Shown piece by piece: positions 34,210 to 45,205 of a stretch of DNA of 64,000 nt; position 1 is the first letter of the stretch, and every line of letters begins with the position of its first letter. The position numbers were made by a program, and so were the translations under genes. The DNA comes from Limanda limanda (lineage: Eukaryota; Chordata; Actinopteri; Pleuronectiformes; Pleuronectidae). The notes beneath the pieces are model-generated. The model made no database searches. It saw only the letters and a list, made by a program, of their open reading frames with translations, and was not told where the DNA came from. The stretch covers positions 14,356,618 through 14,420,617 of the forward strand of contig NC_083639.1 in assembly GCF_963576545.1 (NCBI RefSeq), written 5' to 3'.

Positions 34210-34275
34210 TTACCGAGCTCGAGGGTCGCGTGGAAGAAAGAGAACGTTGATGGACGCCGGGCCCATATTTATACA
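34210..34275 (-). promoter_or_regulatory. rplp0: rplp0 core promoter with TATA-like box and 5' TOP
   Basis: On the minus strand TATAAATA (34265-34272) is followed about 30 bp downstream by a pyrimidine run, TTCTCTTTCTTCC. This is the 5' TOP signature of translation-machinery mRNAs under mTOR control. The untranslated first exon then ends at a GTAAGG donor near 34213. The pseudogene copy keeps a TATATA box at about 2684-2692, but its pyrimidine run is changed. Confidence 0.7.
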
Positions 34276-34449
34276 CAATGAGTGACCAATCACGGTGCAG
34301 CTGTGGGCGGCAGCTTCACAACTATTGACTGGTTTCAGTGTCAATCAAAAAGAATGAAAGGCTGCACCGGATGTTACTATAGAGAGGAAATGGGAGAACA
34401 GTCAGGATACTAGAGGGGTGACTTTAGTATCACACTCTGAATTCACCTT

Positions 34450-36535
34450 CTACATATTATTTCCCTTACTTATTTTTCTACTTTTAATCTAGCTCAGATT
34501 TTACCAACTATAATAATAATTTGATGTTTTAGTTTTAACTGGTTTTACTCTTTTCTGATTGGCAACATGTATTTGCTCATACTAGTGCTTTAATGCTGTG
34601 TGATCTTCACCTTATAAATACATTTATAATAGAATATTTATGTTTCTTGTCCATTTGTGGGTTGTTTGTTCTCTGTCTCCTTGTTTTTACTGTACATTGC
34701 CCCTTTTGAATAAATAATAGTAATATAATATAGTATAATGAATAGAAATACTCAAGAAGAGTACACCTCAGAATTGTTGGGGACAATATTTGAGGGTGTG
34801 TTCTAGAAAAATACAAATGTACTCAACAGGCCACGATCTGCAAATGATTTAAAAATAAGTATAAATATCTATTTAAAATAAGATTAATAAAACTTAAAAG
34901 GAAAATCACTGTAATGCTTATTAGTAAATACAAACCTAAGAACACCTCAATGTTAAAGTGATGCTGAGAAAAAAAAAGGTCCACAATAAAACCTTGACAG
35001 TTACAATGTTCTTTTCATCTGTGGCTAAATTAGGGAAAAATGGCAAAAAAATAAAATCAATGGTTCCATATTATTTCAAATTTAATATTTTTACTTTCAG
35101 GTGCTTGTACTAGGGATTACAGAATGTTATCAATGTTAGACCTTAATTTACGATTACAATGTTGCAAATATATAAAAATACGCCAAATAATGATATGAAA
35201 TATTAATGAACAGACAAAACATATGTGTTGCAATATGTGCGTAATGATTGAGGGCTTAAACTGATTTATAATGTTATATATAATAAGATTATTTTGATCT
35301 GGAGGTTATGTTTTCCCAATTGACCCTTTGTTTGTTGATTGGTTTGTATGTTTGTATTTGAGCAAGACTACACACACGATACTGGATGGATTAACACGGA
35401 ACTTAGTGAAAGGTTGTGGTACAGGACAATGTCATGCGGATCTGGATCAGGGGACACATCCAGGATATTGTTTTCACTTTTTTTAACGTTACAAGCTAAT
35501 TTTCAATAATTTCTGCAGTAAATAATTCATTAATCATGATCACAAGAAAAAAACCTGACATGTTTAGAGGGATATTTCAGAGCAAAATAAAGGTAGGGCA
35601 TAAACTGAGAAATAAAATTGATGTTTGCATAAATTAGGGGACTTTTAAGACCATGAAGGGGTTTTGTGATCTTTGTGAACTGGACCTATTATAAAATTAC
35701 TAACTAATATGACAGAAAAACAAGGGACAAACATTGCCAGTATAGATATCTAACATAATTCTAGCAGTAATTTATAAATCAATTCCATGATCCTAACACT
35801 AGATATCCAGACTGAATTTTATCACTAGTCATATATGTTTTAAGGCTTTGAAGTTATCCACCATGGTGAGGCAGTGCTGCAGCTCTATAGATGACGTCTT
35901 TATTGGAGGCCAAAAATATTTAACTACATATTTCTGTCGCCCCCTCCAGAACGGTCTAAATCTGCGGGTTATGGAGATTACAGGATTCACTTCCGGACAC
36001 AGCTTGATATTAAAAGATTTGACACACACACACACCGGTCCTCCATCTGAACACACTCATCACGTCACAAAACACCGGGCATCAGCATCCGTGGGAGCCG
36101 CATTCGCCCCTGACAGCCTCCGCAGCTCAAACAGTCATAATGATCCGGAGGAGCCGCTGACAGCCTGGGTTTCTGTTTCCTGCTTCAAACATATCAAATA
36201 CACAATAAGAGCACACACAGACACACACTGTGGACTCACACTTTTGTCTGCAGGCGGTTGGTCTTCGTGTGAGACGGTTTGTTGATGTGAACTCTTGAGG
36301 ACAGGCAGTGTCCCGGTGCTGCTGCTGCTGCTGTAGGGAAGAGGCTGCAGCAGGGGGCGCTGGTGAGGCACAGTGTGGGTGCGTGTGTGTTTGTGTGGCA
36401 GTCCCTGTCCCTGTTGGGTATGTTAGTGCGTTTTCGTTATTCTCTTGTATGCTGTTTTTATTATATACTGTTAGTTTGTCTTCAAAGCAACGTCACAGTC
36501 AACTGTCTTTGATCTTTCCTTTGAGAACAAAGACG
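34450..36535. other. Intergenic stretch with dispersed repeats only
   Basis: No supported gene in about 2 kb. At 34946-35115 there is a block matching 39003-39172. At about 35310-35500 there is a diverged copy of a dispersed repeat with 'gttatgtttt...gagcaagattacac...ggatctggatcagggg' character, related to 55015-55310 and 60235-60560. A CTG run (36320-36333) and a CTCF-like box GCAGCAGGGGGCGCTGG (36347-36363) lie near the right end. Confidence 0.45.
34946..35115. repeat. Dispersed repeat, member 1 of a ~170 bp pair
   Basis: Matches 39003-39172 in the same orientation, with blocks such as 'aatgttaaagtgatgctga', 'aatggttccatattatttc' and 'gtacttgtactagggct'. Function unknown. Confidence 0.75.
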
Positions 36536-36755
36536 CAGTATCTGACACGCGGGTTGGGTTGAAGAGAGATATTTATATGACACACACTGGATTCATCAAT
36601 GGTTCACTCTCCAAACCAGTAGGTGGCGGTAATGTAGCTTCTACATCAGATACCACGCGCCGTCAGAAAAAGAGAAGACAGCGAAGCGGTTGCAGTCAGT
36701 TGTCTGTTTCTTAAAACTTTATTTCTGACTTTAGAACTAAAACAAAAAATATGAA

Positions 36756-38087
36756 ATGGATGAGATGAAGTCATTTAACTACAGCCCACTGAACAACGCG
36801 ATGGCACAGACTCCTCCTCGGCTTCCGTCCGAGGTGTGGAACCTGGTTTTCAGCTGCCTGTCCACGGCAGACAAGCTGAGCGTTCGGGCTTCCTGTAAGT
36901 ACTTCAACTCGCTGGTGGACCACGGCTCCCTGTGGAAGGACTGGGCCGTGGTGCTGAGGTTTCGCAACGGCTGCTACAACCCCCGGTTCTGGGCCAGTCT
37001 GCGGCGCAGGAGGGCGACCACCGCGGTGGTGAGGAGCTCCAGGGTGAAGGACTGGAAGCAGGTCGCCCACTTCCTCCCGTCGGCCACCACGGTGGTGATG
37101 GACCCGAGCTCCCAGCAGAGCCTCCACTATGTCCGGGACTTCCCCGATCTGAGGCGTCTGGCTGTGAGGAACAGTTCCACCTCTCTGGTGTTTGACTCCT
37201 CCACAGTTTGTAAACCAGAGCAGCTCACGCACCTGAGCATGTGTGACGTCACTCTGCCCACAGCAACAATCGAGGGGGTGATCTCTGCTGTCTCCCACTT
37301 CACCAACCTCACCTCCCTGGTCTGTCATGGCACGGTGCTCTCGCAGGAGACTACTCTACTGGTGCGCTCCCTCCTCAGCTACCTGCCCAAGCTCAAGCAC
37401 CTGTCGTTGTCTGTTGCGGACAAATACTGCTCCATTAACGCTGTTCCCAGCTTAAATCCCAGAGGAGAAGGACGTGCCCACGCTTTGTCCAGTCTGGAAC
37501 TCATCGACTGCATGGATCACTCGATTCCACAACATGCAATGAAGCTGATGCCCGGCCTGAAGAGTCTCGCTGTCATCTACAGGTACTCGCAACAGGAGTG
37601 GCCATCAACTCCTCCGTGTCACCTGAACACATGGCTGGGGGACCTCCCTCAGCTGTCCACCCTGGTCATCCTCAAGGGCCCAGCGGTTGAGAACTATGTC
37701 ACCTCCATTCCGCCCACAGTGACCAGTTTCACACTCTGTGTCCCAGAGTTCTCCTCCAAGGACCTGGCAGCCACAGCAGCGCAGGTACCAGATCTCCTCC
37801 AGCTGCACATAGACCCCTGGCCTACACATTTGGGAGCTCTCACAGCTCAGATACCACTACTTTTCCCAAAGCTCAGACGTCTCAAAGTTCGCCTTGAACA
37901 TGTTCCAGAGGACAAGTTCTTAGCCCTGCACAAGCTGCCGGACCTGGAGCACTTGGAGATTCTGGATAGTCGGCCACATTTCTCTGAGCTCATTGACAAA
38001 CTCCGAGCCCTCACCAACTACAGGCTGGAGGTGAAAACTCCTCCTCGACAGGAGGATGTGATGTCTTGTTCCTGTGTTTTTTACTGA
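36756..38087 (+). CDS. Intronless F-box/leucine-rich-like protein, copy 1
   Basis: A single open frame of 443 aa. An N-terminal F-box (about residues 20-62: RLPSEVWNLVFSCLST, ASCKYFNSLVDHGSLWKDW) would bind Skp1 in an SCF ubiquitin ligase. The rest is leucine-rich with repeated LxxL(x)L spacing (for example LTHLSMCDVTLP, LKHLSLSVA, LSTLVILKG, LRRLKVRLE). This suggests an LRR-type substrate domain. The C-terminus is MSCSCVFY, whose last four residues resemble a poor CaaX box. The absence of introns suggests a retrocopy origin or a teleost intronless F-box family. A near-identical tandem copy starts at 39632. The substrate is unknown and I cannot assign an FBXL number. Confidence 0.85.
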   Translation: MDEMKSFNYSPLNNAMAQTPPRLPSEVWNLVFSCLSTADKLSVRASCKYFNSLVDHGSLWKDWAVVLRFRNGCYNPRFWASLRRRRATTAVVRSSRVKDWKQVAHFLPSATTVVMDPSSQQSLHYVRDFPDLRRLAVRNSSTSLVFDSSTVCKPEQLTHLSMCDVTLPTATIEGVISAVSHFTNLTSLVCHGTVLSQETTLLVRSLLSYLPKLKHLSLSVADKYCSINAVPSLNPRGEGRAHALSSLELIDCMDHSIPQHAMKLMPGLKSLAVIYRYSQQEWPSTPPCHLNTWLGDLPQLSTLVILKGPAVENYVTSIPPTVTSFTLCVPEFSSKDLAATAAQVPDLLQLHIDPWPTHLGALTAQIPLLFPKLRRLKVRLEHVPEDKFLALHKLPDLEHLEILDSRPHFSELIDKLRALTNYRLEVKTPPRQEDVMSCSCVFY

Positions 38088-38100
38088 ATTACGGAGTTTT

Positions 38101-38708
38101 GACTTTGAAATAAAATATGCATATTCATCATTAACTTCAAAATTCTGGAGATCTCAGAATCACTCAATCACTTCAGAGCTGCGGGCAGGGAGAGTGAGAG
38201 GAGAGAGAATCCTGGGTGAGTATCAGGACGTCTCTCTGTCATCTCTACGTACAGTTACATGAGGTCGCCATACAATCCTCTATCTGTAATAAAGAGCTGA
38301 AAGTCCTACTCACACTTTAGTTGGGTTTACAAAAATAAATACAGATTTAAACTAATTTGATGATGCTTTTGCATTTTTGCAGGTTTCTGGAGCATCCTTG
38401 TGCTGTCAGTAGTCGTTGGATGCATCTGCTGCGTCTTCTCGTGGACTCATACCAGCCGGGCAAGGGGTTCCTGTCACCGCTGTCACTGGCCCACCTCAGG
38501 TAACAGTGTGTTGAACGAGTGTGTAGTGTGGTCCCTTGTGTTTGAACTCACTGGTAAACAGCAGAGGATGACGTCATGTTAAAAACTGCCTTGCCTCTCT
38601 GTGTTTCCTCATAGAGAGGAACCTGGCCATCGATTTCAAGTGGGTTATGGTGCTGTCGTCCTCAACGGCCTCATGGCCATGCTCACCGTCTTCTGGATCC
38701 TCACCTGA
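38101..38708 (+). other. Unassigned exon-like blocks after F-box copy 1
   Basis: Three splice-bounded blocks are visible: one ending at a GTGAGT donor near 38213; 38384-38500 (acceptor TTTTTGCAG, donor GTAACA); and 38616-38708 (acceptor TTTCCTCATAG) ending in TGA. Read in phase, the last two give FLEHPCAVSSRWMHLLRLL, LVDSYQPGKGFLSPL, then FQVGYGAVVLNGLMAMLTVF and WILT with a stop, ending in a hydrophobic tail-anchor-like segment. I do not recognise the protein. The blocks lie inside the 743 bp absent from the second tandem copy. They may be terminal exons of an interrupted gene or a chance reading. Confidence 0.35.
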
Positions 38709-39002
38709 CACACGCACACACACTGTTCTTTTGTTTGTGTTTTTGTTAGTCTGCAGGATTACACAAAACTACTGGAGTCATTAAAAAAACATTTGAAAAA
38801 AGGATACAGTATGGGTCAGGACATAAATATTTGGGTGCACATCACATGATGAATCCCCACGGAGCTGTGTGTGTTTTTTGTAAGGTCAATTTCAGAAATG
38901 GGTTTCTCCTTCCATGTTTGTTTGCCCACGTCACAACCCTCTGAGCTGTGGGTGATTCCATTTGGCGAGGTCTGCAGAAATGTTCCTGTGCTTTCACGGT
39001 GG

Positions 39003-39172
39003 GACAGACCTCAATGTTAAAGTGATGCTGAAAAAAAAAGGTCCACAATAAAACTTTGACAATTACAATGTTCTTTTCATCGGTGGCTAAATTTGGGAAA
39101 AATGGCAAAAAATTTAATCAATGGTTCCATATTATTTCAAATTGAATATTTTTACTTTTAGGTACTTGTACT
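39003..39172. repeat. Dispersed repeat, member 2 of a ~170 bp pair
   Basis: Partner of 34946-35115. It lies at the right end of F-box duplication copy 1, where the two copies diverge after 'gacagacctca'. Confidence 0.75.
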
Positions 39173-39173
39173 A

Positions 39174-39392
39174 GGGCTTACATCAGATTTTTTCAGGCAA
39201 ATGAATTGGCTTTTTGAGGGCTTTAATATGCTCAAATTCTTACAAAAATTTGCAAAAAAATTGAAAGTGTTGAGACCCCGAAACATGTTCACATTGACCG
39301 ATCTTCACAAAAATCGATACACGTGCTCTGTTCCTATAAAATAAATCAAATTAAATAAAGAATGACCTTTGATCAGTGCTCGGGCCCTAAAT
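39174..39392. repeat. Family R1 short internally deleted copy (fold-back like)
   Basis: Starts in the reverse orientation ('aatgaattggctttttgag') and ends with the forward terminus ('gtgctcgggccctaa'). The interior is largely lost. This explains the small 'caaaaatcgatac' block and the 'gctcgggccctaa' end just before F-box copy 2. Confidence 0.55.
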
Positions 39393-39631
39393 ACGTTCAG
39401 TATGAAATCTGTAATGAATCTGACACGCGGGTTGAAGAGCGATATTTATATGACACACACTGGATTCATCAATAGTTCACTCTCCAAACCAGTAGGTGGC
39501 GGTAATGTAGCTTCTACATCAGATACCACGCGCCGTCAGAAAAAAAGAAGAAGACAGCGAAGCGGTTGCAGTCCGTTGTCTGTTTCTTAAAACTTTATTT
39601 CTGACTTTAGAACAAAAACAAAAAATTTGAA

Positions 39632-40981
39632 ATGGATGAGATGAAGTCATTTAACTACAGCCCACTGAACAACGCGATGGCACAGACTCCTCCTCGGCTT
39701 CCGTCCGAGGTGTGGAACCTGGTTTTCAGCTGCCTGTCCACGGCAGACAAGCTGAGCGTTCGGGCTTCCTGTAAGTACTTCAACTCGCTGGTGGACCACG
39801 GCTCCCTGTGGAAGGACTGGGCCGTGGTGCTGAGGTTTCGCGACGGCTGCTACAACCGCCGGTTCTGGGCCAGTCTTCGGCGCAGGAGGGCGACCACCGC
39901 GGTGGTGAGGAGCTCCAGGGTGAAGGACTGGAAGCAGCTCGCCCACTTCCTCCCGTCGGCCACCACGGTGGTGATGGACCCGAGCTCCCAGCAGAGCCTC
40001 CACTATGTCCGGGACTTCCCCGATCTGAGGCGTCTGGCTGTGAGGAGCAGTTCCACCTCTCTGGTGTTTGACTCCTCCACAGTTTGTAAACCAGAGCAGC
40101 TCACGCACCTGAGCATGTGTGACGTCACTCTGCCCACCGCAACAATCGAAGGGGTCATCTCTGCTGTCTCCCACTTCACCAACCTCACCTCCCTGGTCTG
40201 TCATCGCACGGTGCTCTCGCAGGAGACTACTCTACTGGTGCGCTCCCTCCTCAGCTACCTGCCCAAGCTCAAGCACCTGTCGTTGTCTGTTGCTCACACA
40301 TACTCCTCCATTAACGCTGTTCCCAGCTTAAATCCCAGAGGAGAAGGACGTGCCAACGCTTTGTCCAGTCTGGAACTCATCAACTGCGTGGATCACTCGA
40401 TTCCACAACATGCAATGAAGCTGATGCCCGGCCTGAAGAGCCTCGCTGTCTTCTACAGGTACTCGCAACAGGGGGAGCAATCAACTCCTCCGTGTCACCT
40501 GAACACATGGCTGAGTGACCTCCCTCAGCTGACCACCCTGGTCATCCTCAAGGGCCCAGCGGTTGAGAACTATGTCACCTCCATTCCGCCCACAGTGACC
40601 AGTCTCACACTCTGTGTCCCAGAGTTCTCCTCCAAGGACCTGGCAGCCACAGCAGCGCAGGTACCAGATCTCCTCCAGCTGCACATAGACCCCTGGCCCA
40701 CATATTTGGGAGCTCTCACAGCTCAGATACCACTACTTTTCCCAAAGCTCAGACGTCTCAAAGTTCGCCTTGAATATGTACCAGAGGACACGTTCTTAGC
40801 CCTGCACAAGATGCCGGACCTGGAGTACTTGGAGGTTCTGCAGAGTCGGCAACATTTCTCTGAGCTCATTGACAAACTCCGAGCCCTCACCAACTACAGG
40901 CTGGAGGTGAAAACTTCTCGACAGAAGGATGTGATGTCTTGTTCCTGTCAGGACATAAAAATGTGGGTGCACATCACATGA
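39632..40981 (+). CDS. Intronless F-box/leucine-rich-like protein, copy 2
   Basis: 449 aa, almost identical to copy 1 from MDEMKSFNYSPLNN through the F-box and the leucine-rich body. Scattered substitutions include FRDGCYNRRF for FRNGCYNPRF. It differs sharply at the end: after MSCSC the frame runs into the distal flank and reads QDIKMWVHIT before TGA, because the 743 bp after the copy 1 coding end are absent here. So it lacks the CVFY tail and has a different 3' UTR. Copies with open frames and mostly conservative changes suggest both may be expressed, or that the duplication is recent. Confidence 0.85.
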   Translation: MDEMKSFNYSPLNNAMAQTPPRLPSEVWNLVFSCLSTADKLSVRASCKYFNSLVDHGSLWKDWAVVLRFRDGCYNRRFWASLRRRRATTAVVRSSRVKDWKQLAHFLPSATTVVMDPSSQQSLHYVRDFPDLRRLAVRSSSTSLVFDSSTVCKPEQLTHLSMCDVTLPTATIEGVISAVSHFTNLTSLVCHRTVLSQETTLLVRSLLSYLPKLKHLSLSVAHTYSSINAVPSLNPRGEGRANALSSLELINCVDHSIPQHAMKLMPGLKSLAVFYRYSQQGEQSTPPCHLNTWLSDLPQLTTLVILKGPAVENYVTSIPPTVTSLTLCVPEFSSKDLAATAAQVPDLLQLHIDPWPTYLGALTAQIPLLFPKLRRLKVRLEYVPEDTFLALHKMPDLEYLEVLQSRQHFSELIDKLRALTNYRLEVKTSRQKDVMSCSCQDIKMWVHIT

Positions 40982-41259
40982 TGAATCCCCACGGAGCTGT
41001 GTGTGTTTTTTGTTAGGTCAATTTCAGAAATGGGTTTCTCCTTCCATGTTTGTTTGCCCACGTCAAAACGCTCTGAGCTGTAGGGATTCCATTTGGCGAG
41101 GTCTGCAGAAATGTTCCTGTGCTTTCACGGGGGGACAGACCTCAGCTGTATTTATTGGATGTATTTATGTATGGAGGACGGACACTGCCAACATTTAAAA
41201 ACATTTATAAACAAGCGCTCTTCTCTGCGTTGCATGCGTCTGCGCGCTGTGGCAAGGAT

Positions 41260-42723
41260 AAACGCTTCACTTCCTGTAGCCAGCAGGTGGCGCTGTGATT
41301 TAAAGTCATGGTGTCTATGCAGATGTCTTCAGGTCGTGACTCTTGTTTTACATACCTAGTTTGGAGTTGCTTGAACCAAATATGCCTGAGATACAGTAGC
41401 TCGTGTTTGATGGCGTGTAATCAAACTTTGATGCCAGGCCACGGTCACATGGTATGACGAAATGTTAAAACTCAAATAACTTTAGATCTCCATCTTGTTG
41501 TGAAGACACTCATCGAAATTTTAAGTTGATATGATGAAAGCTCTACGACAAGTATATCAAAGTAAATATGCAGAATATGGCCAAAATGGCCACCAGATCC
41601 AAAATGGCGGGCTTCCTGTTTACTCTAGCATATCTATCCAAGAGACTTATTTCTTTGTCATGACAAGGCACATGTCCCTGTCGATTTTTGTAGATGTAGG
41701 CCAATCGTAGTGCCGGGGCTGCCCTTTAGGGGGCGCTAGTCAGTTATTTTGCCACGCCCATCTCTGAAACCCATCTGACAGTCTTCAGGGGGGGGGCTGT
41801 TGATACACACATGTAGTTTGAGGGAGATTGAACCTTGAACACAGAAGTTATAGCAATTTCGTGTGTCATGGCGAGTTGGTGAACTTTGATGCCACGCCAT
41901 TAATATGGCGTTTGACGAAAAGTCACAGTAATCTTATATCTTCATTATCACTGTCTTGAGACCCATTTGACATAGTTTCACATGGTTGCGCAAAGTGGAT
42001 GAGGAGTTATACTTCCAATTGTAAGACGTACAAAAAACAAGACATTTCCTGCTGCCACCAGGGGGCGCTGTGATTTTAAGTCACTATTTCTGTGTTGTTG
42101 TCTTCGGGTCGTGACCCTTGTCTTATGTGTCGAGTTTGGACTTGATTGGACCAAATATGTCCGAGATACAGACGCCCGTGTTTTGATGGCGTTTCATCAA
42201 ACTTTGACGCCACGCCACGGTCACACGCTCTGACAAAAAGTTGATTTTTTTGATAACTTTAATACTCCATATTGTTGTGATGACACTCGTCTAAATTTTA
42301 AGTTGATCCGATGAAAGCTCTACGACAAGTACATCAAAGTAAAAACGTGAAATATGGCCAAAATGGCGACTAAATCCAAAATGGCGGACTTCCTGTTGCT
42401 TTTTTCATAACGCACTGAGAGGCTTTTTTGTGCGTCTAGTCACGATACACAACTGGGTATTTTTTTTGTGAGGATCGGTGAATGCTAAATGAGGGGCTTA
42501 TCCGTAGGTGGCGCTATTGAGCTATTTTGCCACGCCTATTTCCAAATCCTACAGAATATGGTCATTTTCACACATTTCTAACTCACTGCAAAGTTTAGAA
42601 ACTTTTTGAGCATGGGAAAGCCCTCAAAAAGCCAATTTAACTTGGGGAAGAAAAAAAAAAATAATAATAATAATAATCTTATCAATTTCAATAGGGCCTC
42701 CCACCGGAGGTGCTCGGGCCCTA
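41260..42723. repeat. Family R1 long unit, tandem copy 1 (~1.5-1.6 kb)
   Basis: Begins after 'ggcaaggataaacgcttca', shared with 42850. It runs through CCAGCAGGTGGCGCT (41280-41294), CCACCAGGGGGCGCT (42055-42069), GGCCAAAATGGC, 'ccctcaaaaagccaatt' and (AAT)n, and ends 'ggtgctcgggccctaa'. Internally the unit is itself repetitive: the 'gacgccacgccacggtcaca' and 'gttgatccgatgaaa' blocks occur twice. Non-coding; probably a non-autonomous mobile element or satellite-like repeat. Confidence 0.85.
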
Positions 42724-42726
42724 ACT

Positions 42727-44322
42727 AGGGCTACGTTGTAGCACTAACGGGCCGGAGCACACGCGCGTTTCAAGTCTGTTGCGGTCGGGGAAGAGACAGC
42801 GTTCAATGACCAAGCAGCCGTCTCCGCGTTGCATGGGTTTTTTGCACTGCGGCAAGGATAAACGCTTCACTTCCTGTAGCCAGCAGGTGGCGCTGTGATT
42901 TTAAGTCATGGTGTCTCTGTAGATGTCATCAGGTCGTGACCCTTGTCTTACATGTCTAGTTTGGTCTTGATTGAACCAAATATGCCTGAGATACAGAAGC
43001 TCGTGTTTTGATGGCGTGTAATCAAACTTTGACGCCTGGCCACGGTTACACGCTGTAACCTATAGTTGATGTTTTGATAACTTTAGTACTTCATCTTCTT
43101 GTGAAGACACTCATCTAAATTTTAAGTTGATCTGATGAAAGCTGTACGACAAGTATATTAAAGTAAATATGCAGAATATGGCCAAAATGGCCACCAAATC
43201 CAAAATGGCCGGCTTCCTGTTTACTCTAGCATATCTATCCAAGAGACTTATTTCTTTGTCATGAAAAGACACATGTCCCCGTCGATTTTCGTAGCTTTAT
43301 GCCAATCGTAGTGCCGGGGCTGCCCTTTAGGGGGCGCTAGTCAGTGCAACGCCCATTCCTTAAACCCATCTGACAGCTTTCAGGGGGGGGCTGTTGACAC
43401 ACACATGTAGTTTGAGGGAGATTGAACCTTGAACACCGAAGTTATAGCAATTTCGTGTGTCATGGCGAATTGATGAACTTTGATGCCACGCCATTAATAT
43501 GGCGTTTGACGAAAAGTCACAGTAATCTTATATCTTCATTATCAATGTCTTGAGACCCATTTGACATAGTTTCACATGGTTGTGCAAAGGGGATGAGGAG
43601 AAATACTTCCAAGTGTGAGACGTACCAAAAACAAGACATTTCCTGCTGCCACCAGGGGGCGCTGTGATTTTAAGTCACGATTTCTGTGTTGATGTCTTCA
43701 GGTCGTGACTCTTGTCTTATGTTTGTAGTTTGGACTCGATTGGACCAAATATGTCCGAGATACAGCCGCCCGTGTTTTGATGGCGTTTAATCAAAATTTG
43801 ACGCCACGCCACGGTCACAGGCTCTGACGAAAAGTTGATTTTTTTGATAACTTTAGTACTCCATATTGTTGTGATGACACTCGTCTAAATTTTAAGTTGA
43901 TCCGATGAAAGCTCTACGACAAGTACATCAAAGTAAAAACGTGGAATATCGCCAAAATGGCGACTAAATCCAAAATGGCGGGCTTCCTGTTGCTTTTTTC
44001 ATAACGCACTGAGAGACTTTTTTGTGCGTCTGATCATGATACACAACTGGGTATTTTTTTTGTGAGGATCGGCGAATGCTAAATGAGGGGCTTATCCGTA
44101 GGTGGCGCTGTTGAGCTATATTGCCTCGCCTATTTCAAATTACTCCAGAATATGGCCATTTTCACACATTTCTAACTCACTGCAAAGTTTAGAAACTATT
44201 TGAGCATGGGAAAGCCCTCAAAAAGCCAATTTAACTTGGGGAAGAAAAATAATAATAATAATAATAATAATCTTATCAATTTCAATAGGGCCTCCCACCG
44301 GAGGTGCTCGGGCCCTAATTAA
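42727..44322. repeat. Family R1 long unit, tandem copy 2 (~1.6 kb)
   Basis: Follows copy 1 head to tail with a period of about 1600 bp. It includes an extra 5' segment ('gggctacgttgtagcac' onward). CTCF-like boxes lie at 42880-42894 and 43649-43663. It ends with an (AAT)n tract at 44246-44272 and the same 'ggtgctcgggccctaa' terminus. Confidence 0.85.
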
Positions 44323-45205
44323 TATCAACTTGAAGATGTATAAATAAAGTTAAGTTCAGGAGGCCGGAGGTTTGATTTGATTAATGAGTAATGATTGACC
44401 TTTACTCCTTGTGCTAGTTGATGGGAACAATATGTCATTTATTTGATCACCGACTATAAACTAGAAGGTTTTGGATGAATTTTTCTAGAACTATATTAAA
44501 TTAAATGTGTCCCACACTGTGATTCCTGTAAGGCGTCAGAAGCCAAGGCTGGAAACTACTGGGTTATTCTCTAACAATAGGGGTTTATCATCCAGTATCT
44601 AAAATTCGAAACAAAAAAAGTAACTTTTAAGTAAGGTTGTCAAATATATGTAGTAAAGTAGAAAATACAATGGTTTTCTCTGAAATGTGTATCAAAAGAG
44701 AATTTTCTTGATGGAACACATTTTCTAATTGTGAGAAAGTTCTAATTGTTAATAAATGTATTAATATCAATAAATAACCACAAGGTAATAAGAATAAAAT
44801 TGAATATGATTGTCTGATTTATGTTTTGTTAAAACAAATCTAAGAAAACACTTTAAATCTCAAGACTACTGCCTAATAGTCGTGTAATTGCCATTTGATG
44901 GCAATTGCTCATACTATACTGTAAGCCTAAATAAGTAAACTTATTATTTTGAACAAAGGTTGAATGTTATTTCACAAGTTTCAAAAAGTGCCCCCAATTT
45001 TTTTCAAATGCCTCTGGATTTCAGTCAAGGGGGGCAAAATATGTAAATGTACTACCCTGTTCAGTTCTAATGACAAGGTTTGCTACAATCTTGTAAGGTA
45101 TGAACAAATTTATCCGATTTCTTTCATTCTGTGAAAACCTCGAGTGACAAATCTGATGTAAACTGTTTGTGCACAAAGCAAAATTCACACTTCTTGGACA
45201 GAACA
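44323..45205. other. AT-rich intergenic stretch
   Basis: No gene, repeat family or RNA recognised between the R1 units and the likely end of the pxn transcript. Confidence 0.4.

Larger units (their letters stand above)
36540..41143. repeat. Tandem duplication of the F-box locus
   Basis: The block from about 36540 (promoter side, 'gacacgcgggttg') to 39012 is repeated from about 39418 to 41143, with a start-to-start spacing of 2876 bp. Copy 2 lacks 38072-38814, so the sequence after the coding region joins directly to the distal flank ('tcaggacata'). Coding identity is very high by eye. Both copies share the upstream element 'accagtaggtggcggtaatg', itself a widespread teleost repeat block. Confidence 0.9.

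Noticed and set aside
36771..37328. 185-codon minus-strand ORF over the F-box gene (also at 39647-40204)
   Set aside because: Antisense shadow in a GC-rich coding region; it is duplicated only because the F-box gene is.
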